A stretch of 64,000 bases of DNA, taken from Atherinomorus stipes. Lineage: Eukaryota; Chordata; Actinopteri; Atheriniformes; Atherinidae. How positions within the stretch are numbered: the stretch's first letter is position 1; every line of letters starts with the position of its first letter. The DNA lies in the NCBI GenBank assembly GCA_023101725.1, contig JALJCO010003425.1, forward strand, positions 443,615 to 507,614. The letters are read 5' to 3'. The notes under the pieces were generated by a model that had not been told where the DNA came from, searched no databases, and was given only the letters and a program-made list of their open reading frames with translations. This document shows, one piece after another, positions 35,868 to 48,400 of this stretch. The position numbers and the translations under genes are program-made.

Positions 35868-38375
35868 CGCAATGGGAAGCAGTGTCACAGTGTCAACATG
35901 CATAATAAAGGGTCTCCGTGGTGATACAGTCATGCAGATGCAGCCTCGTCTCTGCAAGGAGGAGGAAGCCCGCAAGGCTCACGACCCAGGCCCCCAGCAG
36001 CCACCCAGAGGCCCAGATCCCAGCCACCCCCCCCCCCAAAGAGCGGACATGCATCCCCCGAAGGGCGGCAAAAGGCGGCCCCAGCCGGAGCCCCCCGCAG
36101 TCTGGAGGCCCAGGCCCCAGCGGACCAAGACCAGCAGCTGCCGACCCCACCGGGCGTCCCCCGGAGCGGAGACAGCGCCGGGCCCAGGGCCCAAGCGCCC
36201 AGGAGCAGCCACCCCCCCCCCGGACTTGGGCGGCCCAACCGAAACCCAGGAGGACCGGACCCCCCAGACGACGCCCCCCCAGGGCAGGCCAGCCCCCACC
36301 CCAAAGTCCCTGCCCCATACACCTGACACCAGGGCGCCACCACCTCTACCACCCCCTACCCCGCCACCACGCTCACACACACACTCCCCACACACCTACC
36401 CCAACACTAGGGCTGAAAGATATACCGTCACCGCCCCCACATCGAGACACAGGCACCCAAGACATCAATACCGCAAGAGCAACCACATACAAGATACAGA
36501 TCCCCCCTGCGCCCGCCCCGCATAAAAAGCCCCGGAAGCCACAAACAAAACCGCACCCCCCACCAAAGCGCCCGGCCCCCAACCAACCCGCAGCCACCCC
36601 GCACCACACCGACACCAAGATGCCCGGCACGAATACCGAGATACGAACCTCCGCCCACACCGCCCAGCCCTACCCAACACCTCCGTGTACCCCCCCCCAC
36701 ACACACATACACCCACCCACTCCGCTCTCCGACCTTACATACCCACACTCACTCCTCTCTCCACCCCCAACACTCTCCTCCCTCTACCGTCCACACCTAC
36801 CCCCACCTCCTCATACCCTCTAACACGCACATGCACTCCCCCCACATAACTGCACCAACCCCTCCCCACCCCCCCACACATACGCCCCCACCTCCCTATA
36901 CCCCCAATACCCCATACAGTCCCCCCTTACATGTCCAGCCCCGCCCATCCGCCCATCCCTCTGACCTATCACACTCCCGCCCTTCCTTCCTTCAGCCCCT
37001 CACGACCATCCCTACTAGACACTCACGAGCATGCCACTCCTTCCTCCATCCCCCTTTCCTCCAACCACTTACCCACATCTCCTCCCTCTTCCAGCCCAAG
37101 TTCCTCCCTCCCACATTTCCTCTTTCACACTCTCATTCATTATTCTCACATACCCACCTCTCTCTTGCCCATGCCCTCGTGCCTCCTGAGTGGTAGCTCG
37201 GGCCGGGGAAGGAGCCGCCAGCTCCAAGCCCCCAACACGTCCCCCCCCTACCACCACCCCCATCCCCCACCCCCCGGACGCAGCAGGCCAGGCATCCCCC
37301 AGGCCAGCAGATCTCCCGCAATGCAGCCAGCCTTAACCACTGGCGCGTGAAGTAGCCACTGTCCCCCCCTCCCCCAGTAGCGCCCGGGAGACCGGGGTAT
37401 AAAAGGACCCTGTCCCCCCCCACCCCCCGCTCATGACTGTGTGTGTAAGATGTGTGTTGTTTGCAGTTAAAACTAAGGGGCAGTGCCAAGTCATGCCGGG
37501 AGTGGGGTCGCGTAGGGGCATGACCCCCCAACCGGCCCCTCCCTCCTTCCACACACTATATGGCCCGCCCCTCAGAAGTGGTTGTGAGCTGTTGTTATTT
37601 TATGTGTTTAGGTGTCTAAGTGTGGTTAAAACTGGGGAGCAGGCTGCCTCTAGACGTGGCAAGCAAAGGCACTTTGGTGCCCTCCCTCACCACGCCCGCT
37701 TGACACGCACCCCCTCCCCAAAACCCTACGTGTGTGTGTGTGAGGTAGGGAGGGGGGGGGGGGGGGGGGTCTTGGGAAAGTAGACCAGGGGGGTATGAAT
37801 TCCCCCCTGGAAGAAGAGCCGTTACCGGCATTAGGTACCCCTGCCTCCCGGGATCCCCCCAGGGCAGAAGGGGCAGGCATGGCCGCCCCCACGGCCCGGC
37901 GTCCGGCGTTCACCACAGAGGGGCCAGCCTCGGCCCCTGGGGGCGCTCGACCACGCCAGGCCAGGGAGGGGGGAAAAGGGACGGGAGCGGAAAGGGTCGG
38001 CGGAGGGGCCAGAGTCACCGGCCCAACATCCCCAGGCCCCGCAAACCCCCCAAGAGGCACGCAGAGCTGCTTTTTTTTTTTTTTTTTTCCCCTCCCCCCC
38101 CCCCCCCCAACCCGACACACACAAACCCCACCAATGCACCACCACCCCCGTACCCAAACACCCATCATCCATGCACCCCCACCCACCCACCCACCCATCT
38201 CCACACACCCCCACAGGCAGCCACACACACACACAACCGCATTCACGCCCCCCCTCCAGTCACACACCCACCCACACATACCAAGGACGGGGACCACGGG
38301 GCCACCAGCCCCCCCCACGCCACAAGTCCACCGCCCCCAGCCCCCGGACCACACGAGACCAACCCTTTCTGTAAT
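35868..38375. repeat. C-rich 2.5-kb insert in a transposase intron
   Basis: The plus strand is extremely rich in C with CCCCAC, CACACA and CAGGCCC motifs, in sharp contrast to AT-rich flanks. It begins after the 36-bp tandem duplication and ends at CCCTTTCTGTAATTAAACGG. Long Pro-rich (plus) and Gly-rich (minus) open frames are composition effects. A good TATA box stands at 37,398-37,406 (TATAAAAGG) in GTATAAAAGGACCC, so part may be a promoter or LTR of an unidentified element. Similar proline-rich repeats are abundant in fish, but I cannot name the family. Confidence 0.6.
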
Positions 38376-39178
38376 TAAACGGTTAAGAATTCAAGCTGTA
38401 AATGACCCCTTTTGCAAAATGAACAAAGATGAAATAACTCCAAGCACCTGCTATTATCATGAGTCTACAGATGCTCCATAACATTATCATAAGCTTTACA
38501 CCAAAGTCTCCAGTTATTGTTTCTGACAGCATAGTTATACAGTATTTCTACTGAAATAACACTTTTCATAATAGACCGACTAAAATCCTATACCTATGTG
38601 ATAGTGTATACCTGTACACAAAGTGCATCCAGTTGAAGAGGGAAACCTTTGACTTGCTGAACATAGATTTGTGTCTAATTGACCTCTTTAGTTTCCTCCC
38701 TCCGTGGTTATGGTGTTTGCAAACCCTAAAGATGTACAAATAAAGGTAAGGATGACACTGGCCAGGGTAGTGGCTGAAGCAATCTCAAACATTTTCATGT
38801 CAAGGCCCTCCAAATTAATGTGTATTTGATCTGAAAATATTTTGTACCAGGAACCCCATAAAATGTGTGTTAAAATGTTTCAAAAGGGTTGAATATTAAT
38901 GTCTAGAAATTAATGTTAACATGAATTAAGATATATTGGGCACTCTTAATAGTTAACAAATTAATCTAATTTCATGCAATAAAAATAAAACTTACCATGC
39001 ATAGTTGTCCACACAAACTGATTCCTTGAATTTCATCTTGTGTTTGCATTTTTGACATCTCATCCCTCTTCTCAGAAGCCTTTTCTTCTGCATCCATTTG
39101 ATTATTTCTCTGTGTCTCCTTTTAGATTTAGTTCTGCTTTTCAATAAGCTGTCTTAGCTCAGTGGCTAAACCAGGCAT

Positions 39179-39491
39179 TATTTGGCAACGATATCACAAT
39201 ACGACTTGATTAGGGCCTTTCTTCTTATCCTCTGTTCTTTCCACACACATCACAAACTCCGAATCTCTGTTACAAGCTCCCGCCAGATTACTACATATGA
39301 AACAAACCAATCATAATTGCATTCATGGGCTGGAGGCGGAGCCATGCGGCCTTCTCTATCATATTGGCTGGTTGTCAACTTGTCAATCACCTCGCATCAC
39401 CACTGTGGCGTGTAGTGGTGTGCGAGCCCATCTTTTTCACTCAATCAGCAAATTCTTGATGCGCAGCTCATATTAGCATTGACTTCAAACA
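39179..39491. promoter_or_regulatory. Putative bidirectional promoter of the Merlin element
   Basis: The 313 bp between the candidate start of the minus-strand transposase (39,178) and the start of the plus-strand second gene (39,492). It contains CCAAT-type boxes in both orientations (AAACCAATCATAA near 39,305; ATATTGGCTGG near 39,365) and a GC-rich GGAGGCGGAGC at about 39,333-39,343; there is no clear TATA box. The head-to-head layout implies shared transcription start control. This is inferred from position and motifs only. Confidence 0.5.
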
Positions 39492-42400
39492 ATGAATACA
39501 CGGTCTGGTAAAACATCCAATACCAGTGTTCCCAGCGGCAATGGGCAAAATACCGGGATGATTCCAGGTACTGTTGGGAGGAAGAGAAAGAAGTCAACTG
39601 TGCAAACTACACCTGTGGACCATGCGGTGCACACGGACAACAACTGTGACGGTAAGCTAGACTACATATTAGCAAAGTCCTGCTAGAAGTAGAACGAGGG
39701 TTAGCCCGACTAATGAAGTGGCCAATGTTGTGTGCGTGTGTGTGTGTTTGTGTGTGTGTGCGCGTGCGTGTAAGTGTGTACGTGTGTGTGTTTGTGTGCG
39801 CGCGCGCGTACACAGGCGGGCGCACGCTCGAAGCTAATAGAAGACTTAGTCTTGAGTTGTAAGAGTTGTTGTAGGCCCACATTTAGTAGAATTGTTATTT
39901 TCGGAGAGCAACACGGTGCATACAAAGTATTCATGCTGATTGAATGTTGACACCGTCAATTACAATGGCTGAGCTATATATTGATGTTTATATATAGAAT
40001 AATGGGTGTCTGTTCCTGGTTTTTAAAGTTATTACTGTAAAGTGATGTAATTATATGAATTTACCAGACTGATCTAGCTGGTAAAACTTGCAAAATCATA
40101 AAAACAAGAATCATGATACTCATGTGCTTATATGCGTCTGATCTGAACTTTAATTCAAGGCTTAGGCAAAATATCAAGGTGTTGGGATCTATGGTTGTTC
40201 CTGGTGTGTTCCAGCAGCTGTCCACCAGAGGTCGTCCAGGAGCAGCTGAAAGGATTGAATCTCCAGCAGGTGTGCAGCTCCACACCTGCATTCCATTACC
40301 TTCATCAAGAGGAGGATAAGAGGAGTCTGCTGCCAGCTCTTCAGTGCCTGAGTGTTAGCCCTCTGTGGTAACGTCAAGCCCCTCTGTGTTTCTTTGAGCT
40401 CATCTGTGCTGACAACCCTTATGATTCTCCCTCTGTTTACTCCTTCAAGGACAACCCGGATTAATTCCTCCAAGATTCTTCAGCTCCAAACCACAACCTT
40501 CACACACCTTGGAAATCTGGATTTACCCACCACAGCTGGCATCAAGACTCCCATTCCATCCGTCCTCAAACTCTGCAAACCTGTCTGCCCTCCAACGATC
40601 TCCACCTGTCTACAACTCTCTGGAACCACTTACCCACAGACTGGATCCCACTCACCATCTCCCACGCTGACCTTGTTAACGCTCACCATAAGCCTTTACC
40701 ATTCAGCATCTTCCAATATCGCTTCTTGGTCTCACAATCTCATCCCCTTCTTCCAGTGATCCCTTCTCCCAGCCTCTCCAGAACCCTCCTTGGACTATCA
40801 CCACTTACCATAATAAACATCTTAAATTCTATCGTCTCCTGAGTGTTGCATGTGGGTCAGGCAAATATCTAAAACCATGACAGAACACTCAGGCCGTTCT
40901 GACCCAGCAGACACTCTCAGGAGGGCTCTTACAGAACAGAGTTCCCTCATTCAGTCCCATGACACCGTTCTCCGATCACTGGCTGAACAGGACACTACAA
41001 ACGTACGTCTGGATCACTAAACTCAACTTTTACTAAATATGCAAACAAACCAGTCTCTATCTCCTCCAGCAGCCGTCCCAGGCATTCCACCAGTTTCCCA
41101 GGTTCTTGCCACCTCCCGTGATGTCAGTTCCCCAACCCCTGAGAAGTTTTCAGGTGATGTAGATCGCTGTGGTGGTTTCATTCTGCAGTGCACCTTGGTT
41201 TTCAACCGTTCACCACAATGTTTTCCCCATGACGATTCAAAGATTTTCTATGTTTTAGGACTCTTCACAGACAAGGCCTTAAAATGGGCAGAAGCCAGAT
41301 TCCAGAACCACCTGGACTTTGGCTGCACTTATGATCAATTTATTGAAGAATTTAAACATTCAGTGATGACTCTGACCACACTGCCCTCTCCAGAAGGCTT
41401 TGGTCCATCACGCAGGGTCAGAGATCAGTTTCAGAGTTCTCCATTGAATTCAGAACGTTAGCCGCTGCTTCTGGGTGGAACTCGTGTGCACTTAAGAGTG
41501 CCTTTTTTCAACCCCTAAATGAGTCAATTAAAGACGAAATGGCCCCATTAGATGAGCCCAAGTCCCTGAACGAGCTCATATCTCTGGCTACCCGTTTAGA
41601 CAACCGCCTGAGAGAGAGGAAACGAGAGAAGACAAGACGACACAGGATTAATCAATTGCATCCCACTAACACTCTCTCTCATTCACCACCCAGATCCAGC
41701 ACTCCAGAACCTGAACCCATGCAGGTCGGCCGGACCCGTTTGACTCCAGAGGAACGGCAGCGACGAGTGGAATCAAATCAGTGCATTTATTGTGGTTCCC
41801 CTAACCATTTCATTGCCTCCTGTCCCATCCGGCCAAAAGAGAGGGTCCGTCAATAGGTAGGGAGAGGTTGACGGACCACCTTAAGACCAGCACATCTCCC
41901 CGCTTCATTCTGCCAGCCACCCTTGTGTTTAATAATGATGCTCTTTCCCTCACTGCTCTTATTGACTCAGGCTGTGAACAGAATTTAATCGATCACTCAC
42001 TAGTCCAGCAAGCCCGAATTGAGACCATTCCCTTGACTACTCCACTGAAGGTCTCTGCCCTTAATGGTGACGCCCTACCCAAGATCACCCACAAGACCAA
42101 ACCTCTGCAACTGGTCATCTCTGGTAACCACCATGAACTGGTTTCATTTTATGTATTCCCCACAACTCACTCATCCATTGTCCTGGGTTTCAACTGGCTC
42201 AACCACCACAATCCACATCTTAACTGGTCAGACCTCAGGATTGATGCTTGGTCTACTAACTGTCTTGTTTGCAGTCTGCCATTCCTAGCTCATCCCCAGC
42301 CAGCCCAGAACAAATCGACCCTGTGGATCTCTCTCTATTCCCAGAAGAATATCACGACCTTGCCCAAGTATTCAGTAAACACAAGGCTCTCTCCTTGCCA

Positions 42401-45400
42401 CCGCACCGCCCCTATGACTGTGCAATAGACCTTCTCCCTGGAGCTCCACTTCCTTCGAGCCGACTTTACAACATCTCCCGTCCTGAAAGAGAAGCCATGG
42501 AGAAATACATTCATGAATCTCTTGCTGCTGGACTCATCCGCCATTCATCATCACCGCTAGGGGCAGGTTTCTTTTTTGTCAGCAAGAAAGATGGCTCCCT
42601 CCAACCCTGTATCGACTACAGAGGACTTAACCAAATCACCATTAAGAACAAATATCCTTTACCTCTTATTTCCTCAGCCTTTGAACCTGTTAACAATGCC
42701 ACAATCTTCACGAAACTTGATCTCCGTAATGCCTACCACCTTGTTCGTATCTGCCAAGGGGATGAGTGGAAAACTGCCTTCAAGACCCCCATTGGACATT
42801 TTGAACATCTTGTCATGCCTTTCGGACTATGCAACGCACCAGCTGTCTTCCAAGCCTTGGTCAATGATGTGCTCCGGGACTTTCTGAACATTTTTGTCTT
42901 TGTCTATTTAGACGATATCCTGATTTTCTCCAAGACCCCATCAGATCACCTCAAACATGTACGCCTGGTCCTCCAACGACTCCTTGAAAATCGCCTCTAT
43001 GTCAAGGCTGAAAAATGCGAGTTCAACAAATCTTCAGTGACTTTCCTTGGATACATCCTTGAGGGTGGACAGGTACGCGCAGATCCAGAGAAGGTGAAGG
43101 CGGTTTTGGACTGGCCTACACCCCAGACCCGAAAACAACTCCAAAGATTCTTAGGTTTTGCCAATTTTTACCGCCGTTTCATTAGAAACTACAGTCAGAC
43201 CGCTTCCCCACTTTCTGCTCTCACGTCCACCAAAACTGTTTTTTCCTGGACCCCTGAAGCTAACACAGCCTTCCTGGACCTCAAGGAGAGATTTTCCAAG
43301 GCCCCAATCCTAGTTCAGCCCGACCCCCACAAACAGTTCATCGTTGAAGTGGATGCCTCAGAGACAGGGGTTGGTGCAGTCTTGTCTCAACGTTTTGATG
43401 AAAAACTTCACCCCTGTGCTTTCTTCTCCCGCAGATTGTCTCCACCTGAGAGAAACTGATGTGGGGGATCGGGAACTTTTGGCCATTAAACTTGCTTTGG
43501 AGGAGTGGCGCCATTGGTTGGAGGGTGCAGAACATCCCGTGTTGGTTTGGACCGATCACAAGAACTTGTCCTACCTTCAGTCAGCAAAACGCCTCAACTC
43601 CCGTCAGTCTCGATGGTCTCTGTTCTTTTCACGCTTCAATCTGTCCATTTCATATCGTCCAGGGTCAAAACATCAAACCGGATGCGCTGTCCCGCCAATT
43701 TTCTGCTGATGTAGACAAGGCTCCTGTTCCCATCCTACCCCCCAGCTGCACAGTCGGTGCCCTGTCCTGGGATATAGAAGACATCATAAACCAAGCCCTT
43801 CAGAGTGATCCTGATCCAGGAACCGGTCCACCCAACAGAACCTACGTACCTTCTTCAGTTCGCTCTCGCCTCATCCATTGGATCCATTCTGCCAAGTTTT
43901 CAGCTCATCCAGGTATCAGTCGGACCATCGCACTCTAATCGCCGGTTCTGGTGGCCCTCACTCCACAAAGATTTGAAGGAGTACATCCTCGCCTGTCCTG
44001 TCTGTGCTAAAAATAAATCTTCCCATCGGCCTCCTGCCGGACTCCTTCAACCTCTGGCCATCCCAAAGCGCCCCTGGTCCCACATTGCAATAGACTTCAT
44101 TACTGGACTTCCCCCATCCAAAGGTATGACCACCATATTCACCATAATCGACCGTTTTTCAAAAGCCTGCCATCTCATTCCCCTCAGGAAACTCCCCTCA
44201 GCCTTCCAGACAGCTCAACTCCTTGTGAAACACGTCTTCCGTCTCCATGGCATCCCCCAGGAAATCCTGTCTGATCGTGGCCCACAATTCACCTCATGGG
44301 TATGGAAGCAGTTCTGTCTTGCCCTGAATGCCAAAGTCTCTCTCACCTCTGGTTGTCATCCTCAGTCTAATGGCCAAACTGAACGGATGAATCAGGAACT
44401 CGAATCCTCCCTCAGATGTCTCACTTCCACCAACCCATCCGTTTGGAGTCAGTTTCTCCCCTGGGTTGAGTATGCTCACAATTCATACATCTCCTCTGCC
44501 ACTGGTTTGTCCCCTTTTGAGGTCTCCCTGGGCTATCAACCACCCTTGTTTCCCTCTGATGAAAAGGACATCTCAGTCACGTCAGTTCACCACCACATTC
44601 GTAGCTGCAAACACATCTGGTCCTGTGCCCTCACTGTTCTACATCGCACCACTGTACAGAACCGGCGCTTTGCAGATCGCAAGAGGATTCCGGCTCCTCA
44701 GTATTCTCCTGGTCAGAAGGTTTGGCTCTCGTCTCGGGATGTTCCCCTCAAATCTGTATCCAGGAAACTTGCTCCCAAATTCCTCGGCCCCTATGAGATC
44801 GAGGCTGTCATCGGTCCCTCTGCTGTTCGTCTCCGTTTGCCCTCTGCTCTTCGCATTCACCCCACATTCCATGTTTCTCAGGTCAAGCCAGTCCTTTCAA
44901 GCACTTTGTGCCCTCCTTCCGGGCCCCCTCCGCCCGCCCGGGTTGTTGGGGGGCACCCTGCTTACACCATCCGTCGGATTGTTGGTTCCCGGCGGCGGGG
45001 TCGTGGTTGGCAGTACCTTGTCGACTGGGAGGGTTATGGTCCGGATGAGCGCTCTTGGGTGCCGTGGTCCTTCATTTTGGATCCGGACCTTATCGCTTCC
45101 TACCGTGCTTCTCTCCCGTCCTGCTTCTGGGCCGCCGGGTGGCGGCCGTTGGGGGGGGGGGGGGGGGGGATGTTATGTTGGGATCTATGGTTGTTCCTGG
45201 TGTGTTCCAGCAGCTGTCCACCAGAGGTCGTCCAGGAGCAGCTGAAAGGATTGAATCTCCAGCAGGTGTGCAGCTGCACACCTGCATTCCATTACCTTCA
45301 TCAAGAGGAGGATAAGAGGAGTCTGCTGCCAGCTCTTCAGTGCCTGAGTGTTAGCCCTCTGTGGTAACGTCAAGCCCCTCTGTGTTTCTTTGAGCTCATC

Positions 45401-48400
45401 TGTGCTGACAACCCTTATGATTCTCCCTCTGTTTACTCCTTCAAGGACAACCCGGATTAATTCCTCCAAGATTCTTCAGCTCCAAACCACAACCTTCACA
45501 CACCTTGGAAATCTGGATTTACCCACCACAGCTGGCATCAAGACTCCCATTCCATCCGTCCTCAAACTCTGCAAACCTGTCTGCCCTCCAACGATCTCCA
45601 CCTGTCTACAACTCTCTGGAACCACTTACCCACAGACTGGATCCCACTCACCATCTCCCACGCTGACCTTGTTAACGCTCACCGTAAGCCTTTACCATTC
45701 AGCATCTTTCAATATCGCTTCTTGGTCTCACAATCTCATCCCCTTCTTCCAGTGATCCCTTCTCCCAGCCTCTCCAGAACCCTCCTTGGACTATCACCAC
45801 TTACCATAATAAACATCTTAAATTCTATCGTCTCCTGAGAGTGTTGCATGTGGGTCAGGCAAATATCTAAAACCATGACACCCTAAAAATACTTTCAAAA
45901 AGGTCACATCTCTCTTCCGGCTCTCAGCGAGTGCAGATGTGCTTCCCTCTGCTCCCGTCTCCCTGCTTTCCCTGCAATCTTTGTCTTGTCTCTCTCAGAG
46001 CTTCTGTCTGTGTTTTCTCCCAAACTTCAACTTTTGGAAATCATGGATCTGGTCGGCTGGTCTCTCAACGCATTGGATACAACTTTTTCCACCCAAAGCA
46101 TTGGAGACCGCTGGGACTTAAAGGCAGGCAAGAAAACAGATGTCAGCCTGACCCAAAGAATCCTACTTATCTAATCTACTCCCCAATGTCCTTGGAGAAA
46201 CTGCCGAAGTGAAGCTCTGCAACCCCCCCCCCCTCCCTCCACGGGAGCAGTAGACACTCTGGCAAGGCTGTTCTTATCACCTACAGACTTTGTGTGTGTG
46301 CTCTGTCTCTCGCTCACGCACACACATCACACGATACTGACACACACATGTCCACTGCACTGCTGGTCCTTCAACTTCCTCCCACCAGAAATCGGTGGAG
46401 GATGGAAAGATGCGCCCCCTGTTTGGCTGCGTCTCCTCTCTCACTGGGCTCTGGACCCCTCCTCCTCCCTACCACATGTGTCATGATATTGTGATTGTCT
46501 GTATACGTGCTAAATTGTACTGAGGGTGTTTTTTTTAACCCATCACGTCCTCTGCAGAGGGCGGGACAGTGGTTTCTTTTTTTCTCCCCTCCCCCACCTG
46601 TCCCAATGTTTTTCTGTTACCCCTCCTGTAAAGCACTTTGTGTGTCCAATGGGTACTGTAAAGGGCTATATAAATAAAATTGATTTGATCTCCCAGCCGT
46701 GTGTGTGTATATATATATATAAAATAGTCTGTACAGATCCATTTCTTATATTCATTAATGATGTTTAATAGTTATACAATTACGTTCACTCATTCAGAGA
46801 TCTAGTGCAGCTATCTAGAGCCAGCTGCTTATTTTATTTTACTGTCACCTGGCTTTTGTGATTGTCATTTTTTAATTCTTTATCCTATCATTGCAGATAC
46901 TGAGGCAAGTGTAGCTCCAACAGCATATTTACATATTAAGAAGAAGCAGCACATACTCTCAGAGAAAATCAGTGACCTGACTCAGGAGAGAGACTCCCTC
47001 TGCCAACAAGTTGGTCAAAGTAAGTAGGCCTAACACTTTCTTGAAAAAACATGTTTGCAACCTGACAATGATACTTGGGCCGTTTTAAAAATATATAAGT
47101 TAGTTGAGTGTAAGAAAGGCCTACATTTCATGGTGACAAGACCTCCAACAGAGCACGAGTGTTATTACCCCCAAAATACGCATGCACACTTAATATCTGG
47201 ATGATATCAGTTGAATTGATTAACAGCAGACACATTTGTCCAACTAATGAGATCACACCTTGATGAATCAGTGAAACGGAAAGTCTTAATAAATGTAAAT
47301 GTTGATGACACTGCCTGTAAGTTGACTTGTATCTTCATAGTTAGTAATGAATTTGGTAAAGTATGTTCTATTATGTTGTATATACAGATGATGGTGGGAC
47401 AATTGACACATCTTCCTCGGCCAACCCGTCTCCTGGTGCATCTTCTTTCTCTTCATCCTCTAGTCCAACCAACTCCACATCATCTTCTTCATCCAGCTCC
47501 TCATCCTCATCAACTGATTCTTCCGATTCAGAGAAGAAATTGAAGAAAAGACACAAGAAGAAAAAGAAGCACCACCACCAGTCTCGAGAAAAAGGACAAG
47601 AGGAAGAAAAAAAAGGCAACATGGCAAGCAGAGGTAAATGTAAAGAGAGGAAGGGAACAAGGCTGCTTCCCTCATGCGTGTCAGGCATGTAGACATCACA
47701 GTGTCTGTCTCTCTCACACATACATATATATTATATACAGTTGTGGAAAAAATGAAGAAACCTCCCTTGTGTTCTAATATCTCATGGTCATTTTAATGCC
47801 TGGTTCTTAAAGTACATTTGTCTGGACAAATATAATAACAAAAATAGCTCTCAAGTTTAATTTAAGAACTGATATCAGCTATTTTATATGCTTTTCTTAA
47901 TAAGTGGTTTTGGTTATTAAGTTCTTACATCAATAGGTATGGCATTGTACTGCCAAAAACAGCTTTTAGGCATTCTAGATTTTCTTTTCTGTCTCTTTTA
48001 GTCACGTGATTCACACCACAGTTGGTACTCGGTTGCATAACCATTAGTTTTTTATGACAAGGGTGGTCTCAATTTTTTATGGCTGTATATATTAGGGATG
48101 GGCACTTTAGATAATTTTCAAAGTCGACTAGTCAGGCAAATCAAAATCAGTTAATCTGTTAGTCCTGTTGTAGCTCGGGTCAAGTTCAATAAGGGTCCAG
48201 GTTGTGCTAAGACATGTTCATATTAATGCCAATGACTTGATTTTGATTTACTTTTTTTCATGTCCAGCACAAAAAGTGCCCAAACCTCAGGGGTTTGTAT
48301 ACTGTTGTATATACTGCTGTTCTGCCATACAGAGGAGTTACTGGTAGACCATCTCAGAGTTATTGAATGGTATGAGTGGCTTGCCCGTAAGCATCGCAAG

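Larger units (their letters stand above)
34201..39178 (-). pseudogene. Merlin transposase gene, four exons (broken)
   Basis: Four minus exons join in phase: 39,178-38,996, 38,725-38,612, 34,972-34,765 and 34,663-34,201 (junction phases 2, 2 and 0). The product has an N-terminal Cys motif (RCQKCKHKM), RSIRHKSMFSKSKVSLFNWM, first catalytic Asp in FVTIDESHF, second in IISDEWRAY, then FTVNHSVSYVDAQTGAH and the Glu region HIERAWRTVKENVW, ending [12 protein letters not shown]. This is the IS1595/IS1016-type DDE layout of Merlin. Lesions: a frame change before exon 1's Cys motif, an in-frame TAA at 34,887-34,885 where Lys is expected, and a small deletion near 34,380. Intron 3 would be GC-AG. The 3.6-kb intron 2 holds the C-rich insert. 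Not functional as sequenced. Confidence 0.87.
40180..45880 (+). mobile_element. Sushi-like chromodomain Ty3/gypsy retrotransposon
   Basis: A 5.7-kb LTR element in intron 1 of the second Merlin gene, same strand. The order LTR, gag with CCHC knuckle, protease, reverse transcriptase, RNase H, integrase, chromodomain, G-rich polypurine tract, LTR is that of chromoviruses, and the gag and chromodomain recall fish sushi elements. LTRs are over 99 percent identical, so insertion is recent, yet the coding region has one or more stops and at least six frame changes. Self-priming complementarity is present. Confidence 0.93.

Noticed and set aside
35872..38481. Proline-rich and glycine-rich proteins of 140-300 codons
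   Set aside because: Composition artefact of the C-rich insert; all six frames behave alike and none has a domain.
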